A DNA stretch of 64,000 nt, from assembly GCF_014635685.1 (NCBI RefSeq), contig NZ_BMDH01000001.1, positions 248,001 to 312,000 on the forward strand, in the 5' to 3' direction. Below, piece after piece: positions 58,352 to 64,000 of the stretch. The stretch comes from Galliscardovia ingluviei (GTDB lineage: Bacteria > Actinomycetota > Actinomycetes > Actinomycetales > Bifidobacteriaceae). Position 1 is the first letter of the stretch. Each line of letters begins with the position of its first letter. A program made the translations under genes and the position numbers. The notes under the pieces were generated by a model. It ran no database searches and had not been told where the DNA came from. It was given only the letters and a program-made list of their open reading frames with translations.

Positions 58352-59008
58352 TTGCAGTTAGGGCGGATCTACTTATTGCGTCACGGACAAACATGCTGGG
58401 CAGTATCGGGGCAGCATACAGGTCGCACAGATGTGCCATTAACCGATGTTGGTCGTCAGCAAGCAAAAGATGCAGGGGCACGTATTCGTGCAGCTCATCC
58501 TGAACCATTCGATGCAGTGTTTACTTCTCCGCTAGTGAGAGCGAGGGAAACAGCACATCTTGCAGGCTTTGATGCTTTGGCTTGGGATGATGTTATGGAA
58601 TGGGATTATGGCCGTGCTGAGGGGCATACGCGCGCACAAATTAGTGAAGTATTAGGTCGCCCTTGGAATATTTGGATGGATGGTCCTAGGGCAGTACCTG
58701 AGCAATTTGGTGGCGATGGTGTTGAAGTGCTGCAAAATGGTCAGCAGGTTGATGTGCATCGTGGATCTGGAGAAAGTATTGATGAGGTTTTTGACCGTGC
58801 AAGCCGAGTAGCTGAGCGATTACAGCAGTACTCGTTGGACGGTAAGGATGTGCTTGTGGTTGCGCATTCGCATATTTTGCGATTGGTGGCTATGGCATGG
58901 GTTGGTTTAGATCCGGAAGATGGTAGGAGATTTGAACTCGAAACCGCGCACTATATTGTGCTTTCCGAGCATAAAGGACAGCCTGTTATCGAACGTTGGA
59001 GTGCCTGA
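58352..59008 (+). CDS. Histidine phosphatase family protein (phosphoglycerate-mutase-like)
   Basis: 218 residues with the catalytic LLRHGQT motif at the N-terminus, the second catalytic segment VVAHSHILRLVAMAW, and conserved LTDVGRQQAKDAG and MEWDYGRAEGHT. Members include phosphoglycerate mutase, SixA and broad phosphatases. This one lacks a clear cofactor-dependent mutase signature beyond the RHG motif, so a phosphatase is as likely as a mutase. TTG start, led by GAGG with seven-base spacing, is the best choice. Confidence 0.88.
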   Translation: MQLGRIYLLRHGQTCWAVSGQHTGRTDVPLTDVGRQQAKDAGARIRAAHPEPFDAVFTSPLVRARETAHLAGFDALAWDDVMEWDYGRAEGHTRAQISEVLGRPWNIWMDGPRAVPEQFGGDGVEVLQNGQQVDVHRGSGESIDEVFDRASRVAERLQQYSLDGKDVLVVAHSHILRLVAMAWVGLDPEDGRRFELETAHYIVLSEHKGQPVIERWSA

Positions 59009-59041
59009 TTGTAGATTACAAGTTTTATGTAGATTACAAGG
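59009..59041. repeat. Tandem palindromic repeat before the MFS gene
   Basis: GTAGATTACAAG occurs twice (59011-59022 and 59029-59040), spaced 18 bases. The first copy lies in the palindrome TTGTA-GAT-TACAA (59009-59021). A -10-like TATATT follows at 59125-59130. Looks like paired operators. Confidence 0.5.
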
Positions 59042-59159
59042 TTCGTATAGGTCACTAGATTAGTTCAGGTCGAAAAGTTTGTCGAAAGATACAAGACGCA
59101 GTAGACTTGCTACCGAATGGTTGGTATATTATTGCTAGTTAATCCAAAGGAGGAGAGCG

Positions 59160-60386
59160 TTGACCAACCTACTACTAGCAGTAATATATCTTGCGTTTAT
59201 TAGCCTTGGCTTGCCAGATGGACTACTTGGAGCAGCGTGGCCTAGTGTGTACCCGCAATTTCAGGTTCCAGTGGCTTTTGCAGGGTATGTTTCCATGATT
59301 ATTTCCGCAGGGACAATCATATCAGCATTACTTTCTGACCGACTCACATTGCGGTTTGGTGCAGGTAAAGTTACTGCGGCATCAGTAGCAACAACAGCGC
59401 TCGCGTTAGCTGGATTTTCCATAAGCCCAAATTACTGGGTGATGTGTTTTATGGCTATCCCATATGGGCTCGGTGCAGGTGCAGTAGATGCAGCGCTTAA
59501 TAATTATGTAGCACTACATTATGCGAGCAGGCATATGAGCTGGCTGCATTGTATGTGGGGTATTGGTGCCTCTGTCGGGCCATATATTATGAGTTTTGCG
59601 CTAACCTCAGGTTATGGCTGGCCTACAGGATACCGTTGGGTAGCGTTGCTCCAAGTTGTGCTTACAGCAGTTATTATCTTTTCTTTACCGTTATGGAAGA
59701 ATCGCGCACAAGAACAAGCATCACATCAAGATAAGGACGATGCTCGCACAGTTCAGCTGCAGGAAACTCAGGTATCAAAGCAGCCACGTAAAGCACTTTC
59801 ATTGCGAGAAATTATTGCCATTCCAGGGGTGCCATCAGTACTAGTAATGTTCTTCTGCTATTGCGCATTAGAAACCACCTCTGGTCTGTGGGCTGCAAGT
59901 TTTATGGTACTGGACAAGGGTGTTAGCAGTACTCAAGCTGCCGCATGGGCAAGTTTGTTTTATCTAGGCATAACGCTTGGTCGCGCATTAAGTGGTTTTA
60001 TTACTATGAAGTTTTCTGACCCTACGATGATTCGTATGGGGCAGATAGTTGTGGCGTTGGGCATTATAATACTGCTGCTTCCATTTGGGCGTATGGGCTC
60101 TTTGATTGGTCTTATTGTGATCGGTTTTGGTTGTGCACCAATTTATCCATGTGTTATCCACTCTACGCCAGCGTATTTCGGTGCTGATAAGTCACAAGCT
60201 ATTATTGGTGTGCAAATGGCGAGTGCTTACTGCGGTAGTTTACTTGCTCCAGCAGTATTTGGTTGGCTTGCTGACACAATTACTATTGCGCTATTCCCTT
60301 GGTATTTGGCAGTTATTCTTGTGATAATGGTAGTAATGCATGAAAATTTGCGACGCACACGGTCAATGAACCCCATTCTTGACTAA
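59160..60386 (+). CDS. MFS transporter
   Basis: 408 residues with about 12 hydrophobic segments, in two six-helix halves split by a cytoplasmic loop (QASHQDKDDARTVQLQETQ) near residue 185-215. A conserved N-terminal pattern (LAFISLGLPDGLLGAAWP) and cytoplasmic motifs (DRLTLRFGAGKV) are typical of fucose/sugar-like or drug-like MFS groups; substrate unknown. TTG start after a strong AAAGGAGGA. A ROK sugar kinase follows 60 bases downstream, suggesting sugar uptake but not proving it. Confidence 0.9.
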   Translation: MTNLLLAVIYLAFISLGLPDGLLGAAWPSVYPQFQVPVAFAGYVSMIISAGTIISALLSDRLTLRFGAGKVTAASVATTALALAGFSISPNYWVMCFMAIPYGLGAGAVDAALNNYVALHYASRHMSWLHCMWGIGASVGPYIMSFALTSGYGWPTGYRWVALLQVVLTAVIIFSLPLWKNRAQEQASHQDKDDARTVQLQETQVSKQPRKALSLREIIAIPGVPSVLVMFFCYCALETTSGLWAASFMVLDKGVSSTQAAAWASLFYLGITLGRALSGFITMKFSDPTMIRMGQIVVALGIIILLLPFGRMGSLIGLIVIGFGCAPIYPCVIHSTPAYFGADKSQAIIGVQMASAYCGSLLAPAVFGWLADTITIALFPWYLAVILVIMVVMHENLRRTRSMNPILD

Positions 60387-60446
60387 TTCGTTGTACAATC
60401 GTGGCACGGGTATTTGCGCCCGTACTACCTTATCAAGGGAGATACC

Positions 60447-61208
60447 ATGATTGAAACAGCACAAGCGTTTGGCATCGATATTGGCGGTTCAGGTATTAAG
60501 GGCGCCCCAGTGAACTTACAAGAGGGGAAGTTCGCTACAGAGCGTTTGCGTATTCCGACTCCAGAACATTCCACTCCAGATGCTGTCGCAGACATCGTTA
60601 AACAATTACTTGACCACTTTGATGTACATGATGGTACGCCAATTGGTGTAGCATTCCCAGCTCCTATAAAACCAGGAAAACCATTGGATTTTATGGCAAA
60701 TCTTGATCAGTCGTGGGTTGGTGTTGATATCAATGCACTACTTTCTGAACGCACTGGTCGCACAGTTCATGTAGTTAATGATGCTGATGCTGCTGGTCTT
60801 GCTGAGGCTCAGTATGGCGCTGCAAAAGGCAACAATGGTTTAGTTATTGCTACAACTTTGGGTACTGGTATTGGCACTGCTTTGATTATGAATGGTGTGT
60901 TGGTCCCTAATACGGAGCTTGGACACCTGTTATTAGCAGATAAAGGTGATGCTGAAAAGTATGCTGCTGATTCGGTGCGCGGAGCAAAAGAACTCAGTTG
61001 GAAGAAGTGGGGCAAGCGCCTGACAAAATATTATGCAATGTTAGAGCATTATTTCAGTCCAGATATTTTTGTTGTTGGCGGCGGTGTCAGCAAGAAGCAT
61101 GAAAAGTTCTTCCAATATATTGATATTGAAACACCTATTGTTCCTGCGGCATTACTTAACGACGCAGGTATTGTGGGTGCCGCATATTATGCATCTACTT
61201 TTGTGTAA
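60447..61208 (+). CDS. ppgK: Polyphosphate glucokinase-like ROK kinase
   Basis: 253 residues, the length of actinobacterial PPGK. ATP/poly-P site FGIDIGGSGIKGAPV, catalytic VVNDADAAGLAEAQYGAAKG, TTLGTGIGTALIMNG, and ELGHL. There is no CGCG zinc site like that of the other glucokinase (at 4.05 kb), which is typical for PPGK. It uses polyphosphate or ATP to phosphorylate glucose. ATG follows AAGGGAGA; an upstream in-frame ATG (60414) is weaker. Followed by a terminator. Confidence 0.9.
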   Translation: MIETAQAFGIDIGGSGIKGAPVNLQEGKFATERLRIPTPEHSTPDAVADIVKQLLDHFDVHDGTPIGVAFPAPIKPGKPLDFMANLDQSWVGVDINALLSERTGRTVHVVNDADAAGLAEAQYGAAKGNNGLVIATTLGTGIGTALIMNGVLVPNTELGHLLLADKGDAEKYAADSVRGAKELSWKKWGKRLTKYYAMLEHYFSPDIFVVGGGVSKKHEKFFQYIDIETPIVPAALLNDAGIVGAAYYASTFV

Positions 61209-61297
61209 AGACTCGCAAAGTGCGTCATAGCGTGTATTTCAAAGATCGTAAGTGCGATACTTTGATTGCTTAACAGCTTAACGATATGCTAACGCTG

Positions 61298-61332
61298 AAG
61301 TCCTAGTATGTACTACATACTAGGACTTTTTA
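61298..61332 (+). terminator. Terminator after ppgK
   Basis: Perfect 14-base stem AAGTCCTAGTATGT/ACATACTAGGACTT with a three-base loop and TTTTT. Confidence 0.93.
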
Positions 61333-61411
61333 TGTTGGCGGCATAGACATTAGAGGCGATACTGTTAATGGTGTTCGTTGGTTTAGTCCGTGTTTGAAAA
61401 ACGGCATTTCC

Positions 61412-63754
61412 TTACAACCATACGAACCAGGAGTAAATCTGCATATAGGTGTCGAGATGCTCTCGGCTCAAGGACATGGTTTGACCGTTAACAAGCGGTT
61501 GCATTACACTTAAAGCTACTGATACAAGGCATAACAAGACCATACATGCAAATAGCACACGGTAGAGGCGTTGCGAACAACGCTGCTCAACAATAAGCAA
61601 CACGAGATAAGCACTTAATAGCCAATACCATGCAAAATCAGTGATATAACGCCAATCAAGACCGGCAGCCCAAGCGACAGCAAGGAATTCAATACTTCCC
61701 AGAATACAAAGTACCGCGGCAAAAACAAACATAGTACGTGTTGTTTCATATCCACGCTGCTGTGCATGTGCAGGATCGGTTCTAGAGAAACCACGCCAGA
61801 TAAATGGTAAAGCTAGTGGTATCAGTATTGCTGGAGCGAGCCAACACAAGCCTGCTACAAGAGTATCTGCATATTGCCATGGTTCAATTGGAGTATGGGC
61901 CGTGCTTGCAAAGGGGAAGTATGAGCTAAATTGTGGTGGTGTGAATAAGTAGTACTGAATAATTTGCCACAATGATGACAATGTAGTATGTCGATGTAGC
62001 ATATCACTAACAGTGATTTGGTAGGCGTTACCAAAGTCAAGTATTGCACCAAAGCGTGCATAATTATAAGCCAGTATCGGGGTAAAAACAGCTACTACCG
62101 ACGCAATCATAGCGCTATCAATACGCCAAGTATGCCATACACTACGTTTGTGTAGGGGCAAGTGCTTCCAAGTGCCGAGCAGCCATCGTTTCGGTAACAC
62201 TAGTGCTGCAATAGGGCGGAATAATAGTCCTGAACGATATTCCGGAGCAAAAATTACAAACCATAAGCATGTAGCAGCAATCATCGGCACTCTACAGCCA
62301 AGGGTAGTGGCAATACAAATGCAACCAGCTATCATATGAGCGGTTGAAACAGGAGTAGGGTTACCGTATGCGTCTGGGCGTTTCGCGCCAAGCCAGAACC
62401 AAAGTCCCCAAGCGAGGAACATTAACCCTGTGGCAAAAGCAACTTCATAAAAAGCTCTGCGCTGATATAAATACCATCCTCCTGCTGCAAAAGCTATGGT
62501 AATAATGCCAAGAGCTACTGTAGCAATGCTGGTGTGTGGCGCGTAGAGTTTGGTCATGCGGATGATAAGTAGCGCTAATCCAATCAAAGCGAGCATAAAG
62601 CTTATGGTTGAGGCAACAGTTGCTGGGAGAGCCAAGCCACCGGATACGAAAAAAGACGAGCACCATTGGAAAGGAATAAAGTAAAGCAGCGCTGGAATAA
62701 TGCCGAAATATGAATACCAATGCCCATTGTAGAATGCGTAATCCCAGTATATAGGGTGGACGCCTTGCGCTAACAACGCATTGCGTGCTTGAGGGTTGTA
62801 AGGATTAGCTAACTGGGCAAATTCAGGAGGAACTGGGAGGTCCAGCCAAGCATGACCTGCTAAAAGAGCCTGTGCTACATGAGCATACTGGTTAAAATCA
62901 TAGGTATAGGCATTGGGCTGATGAAAGCTTTGATTATTACTCCACCATGCTGTGATCAATGCATGCACAATGACCACAAGAGCTGTAACACAGATAACGC
63001 AAATTATAGTAATTTGTGCTGCTTTGCTCTCTGTTAGAGAGGTGCGCCACAGAGATGAGCGTGGGCGAAAAGCAAGTAGTAATAACGCCACTACTGCGCC
63101 GAGAGAAAGTCGTAGCCAGCTTATGGAGAATGGGACTTTGGCATTGAGTGTAATGGTGAGTAAGGGGATGCGAGTCCCTTGTGCTTCAGCTATATGGACG
63201 GCGACAGCCTGCACCGGCTGTTGGATATTGCGTTGTGGTACTACTGATGTTGATGGATTGCTCAGATCGACAAGCTGTGTATTTCCAGTATGCCATTGAT
63301 AGTGTGAATCTTGAATATCAATGCGCATATGTACTACTTGCTGTAGAGGTTGTGTAAAATACTGCGCATCAGCAGCTATATCGTTCTGTAGTGTACTGTT
63401 TTGCTGTGAACTGTGCTCTACAGTGCCATGAGGTGCTATATTGCTTTGCGATGTAAGAATAGAGAAACCTACTGAACGGATAACCTGATTGGCGCCAGAG
63501 GCGCGCCATCCTGCATTTCGCGAATCTGTAATAATCTGAGTATTATCAGATAAAGTCTGTAATCCAACCGCCTGAGTATGTAGGGGCTTTTCTATGGGCG
63601 ATAGCATACAGGTCTGCCAAAACCCTGCGTTGCCTAAAGTGGTTTCTATGCTGAGTAGGGTCAGCACTATAAGCATAATCGTTTTCCAATGTTGTGCTAT
63701 TGCACTGCGCCATGCTCGGTATGCATGCGATATATTGGCAAAGCAACAACTCAT
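61412..63754 (-). CDS. Large polytopic membrane protein, GT39-like
   Basis: 780 residues with an N-terminal helix (TIMLIVLTLLSIETTLGNAG), an outside domain (~60-215, Ser/Thr/Gln-rich), and then some ten or more hydrophobic segments. LAYNYARFGAILDFGNAYQ is the NYxRFGxxxxFG motif typical of membrane glycosyltransferase-like proteins (GT39/PMT-like). Function unproven; a lipid-linked sugar transfer role is possible. No Asp-Glu catalytic pair of PMT is obvious. Start ATG at 63754; an upstream frame from 63832 exists. It is the last complete gene and on the minus strand. Confidence 0.75.
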   Translation of the reverse strand: MSCCFANISHAYRAWRSAIAQHWKTIMLIVLTLLSIETTLGNAGFWQTCMLSPIEKPLHTQAVGLQTLSDNTQIITDSRNAGWRASGANQVIRSVGFSILTSQSNIAPHGTVEHSSQQNSTLQNDIAADAQYFTQPLQQVVHMRIDIQDSHYQWHTGNTQLVDLSNPSTSVVPQRNIQQPVQAVAVHIAEAQGTRIPLLTITLNAKVPFSISWLRLSLGAVVALLLLAFRPRSSLWRTSLTESKAAQITIICVICVTALVVIVHALITAWWSNNQSFHQPNAYTYDFNQYAHVAQALLAGHAWLDLPVPPEFAQLANPYNPQARNALLAQGVHPIYWDYAFYNGHWYSYFGIIPALLYFIPFQWCSSFFVSGGLALPATVASTISFMLALIGLALLIIRMTKLYAPHTSIATVALGIITIAFAAGGWYLYQRRAFYEVAFATGLMFLAWGLWFWLGAKRPDAYGNPTPVSTAHMIAGCICIATTLGCRVPMIAATCLWFVIFAPEYRSGLLFRPIAALVLPKRWLLGTWKHLPLHKRSVWHTWRIDSAMIASVVAVFTPILAYNYARFGAILDFGNAYQITVSDMLHRHTTLSSLWQIIQYYLFTPPQFSSYFPFASTAHTPIEPWQYADTLVAGLCWLAPAILIPLALPFIWRGFSRTDPAHAQQRGYETTRTMFVFAAVLCILGSIEFLAVAWAAGLDWRYITDFAWYWLLSAYLVLLIVEQRCSQRLYRVLFACMVLLCLVSVALSVMQPLVNGQTMSLSREHLDTYMQIYSWFVWL

Positions 63755-63900
63755 AACCCTATCCCAGTGTACAGAAACGATTGGTGTGTAGCGAGGTACA
63801 AGAGCTGCGACGCAGGCGTATGGATATACCAATCACCGCACATTTGCAGGCAGTTACTCTTGTAGCAATAGCTGTAGTGCTAACACCGTAGTGTCATGGG

Positions 63901-63906
63901 TATAAT
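63901..63906 (+). promoter_or_regulatory. -10 element before the gene at the right edge
   Basis: Consensus TATAAT 81 bases upstream of the ATG at 63988. No convincing -35. Confidence 0.4.
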
Positions 63907-63987
63907 AGCAGATAAGTTTGTATAAGCGATACAACTACAATAGAGAACAATATTTGAGCAAGATAAGTAGAATAAGTAGGATACCGT

Positions 63988-64000
63988 ATGGCAGATGCGC
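63988..64000 (+). CDS. Start of a gene cut off by the window edge
   Basis: ATG GCA GAT GCG (Met-Ala-Asp-Ala) follows TAGGAT, a weak ribosome site, and a TATAAT sits 81 bases upstream. Only four codons are visible, so the product cannot be named and the start is tentative. Confidence 0.35.

Noticed and set aside
63485-63515. GGCGCCAGAGGCGCGCC palindromic GC-rich spot
   Set aside because: Lies within the membrane-protein coding frame and has no wider repeat structure.

Overview
The window looks like chromosomal DNA from a low-GC member of the Bifidobacteriaceae (Alloscardovia/Scardovia/low-GC Bifidobacterium type). This rests on gene content and was not confirmed by any search. Supporting points are a giant fused 2-hydroxyacyl-CoA dehydratase activator protein beside nrdDG, a type-2 (eukaryote-like) isoleucyl-tRNA synthetase behind a short actinobacterial-style T-box, a single-chain EcfA-EcfA-EcfT transporter, a monocistronic groEL under CIRCE control, a DUF3027 protein, a polyphosphate-glucokinase-like ROK protein and a WXG100 protein. 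Genes are densely packed and intergenic regions short. I see no insertion sequence, prophage, CRISPR array or rRNA operon.

Layout. 1-6.6 kb: the 3' part of secA, then trpD, a ROK glucokinase, a small membrane protein, a PlsC-type acyltransferase and tRNA-Arg(CCU). 7-13.8 kb: a membrane-anchored EEP-family hydrolase, a small Nif11-leader-like protein, exonuclease VII (xseA, xseB), and the anaerobic ribonucleotide reductase pair nrdD-nrdG behind probable NrdR boxes. 14-26 kb: the ~1570-residue activase fusion, the T-box plus ileS, a DUF4256 protein, a TetM/EF-G-like GTPase and the HU gene hup. 26-39 kb, all on the minus strand: a flippase-like LPG-synthase-TM protein with an embedded kinase-like segment, purB, an alpha/beta-hydrolase, a WXG-like protein, a small membrane protein, two VWA proteins, a short membrane protein, DUF58, MoxR, and ung.

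39-52 kb: a LytR_C protein, groEL with two CIRCE-like elements, a WXG100 protein, a TPM-like secreted/membrane protein, an OmpR-type two-component system (possibly with a leaderless response regulator), a cold-shock-domain protein, a DUF3027 protein, a tandem universal stress protein and clpC. 52-64 kb: the fused ECF module and a RibU-type substrate component behind an FMN riboswitch, an aminotransferase, class II aldolase, a histidine phosphatase, an MFS transporter, a polyphosphate-type glucokinase and a large polytopic membrane protein.

How the genes work together. Protein quality control (groEL, clpC, usp) and envelope functions (PlsC, LytR_C, two-component system, LPG-synthase-TM protein, GT39-like protein) are prominent. 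The MoxR-DUF58-VWA operon runs through short overlaps (TAATG or ATGA) into a WXG-like protein and a predicted serine hydrolase. It is the least explained multi-gene unit here and the best candidate for an uncharacterised system. The most informative RNA elements are a T-box with an apparent Shine-Dalgarno-sequestering hairpin before ileS, and an FMN riboswitch enlarged by an insert holding two perfect hairpins and a 13-bp tandem repeat. All family assignments come from reading motifs by eye.
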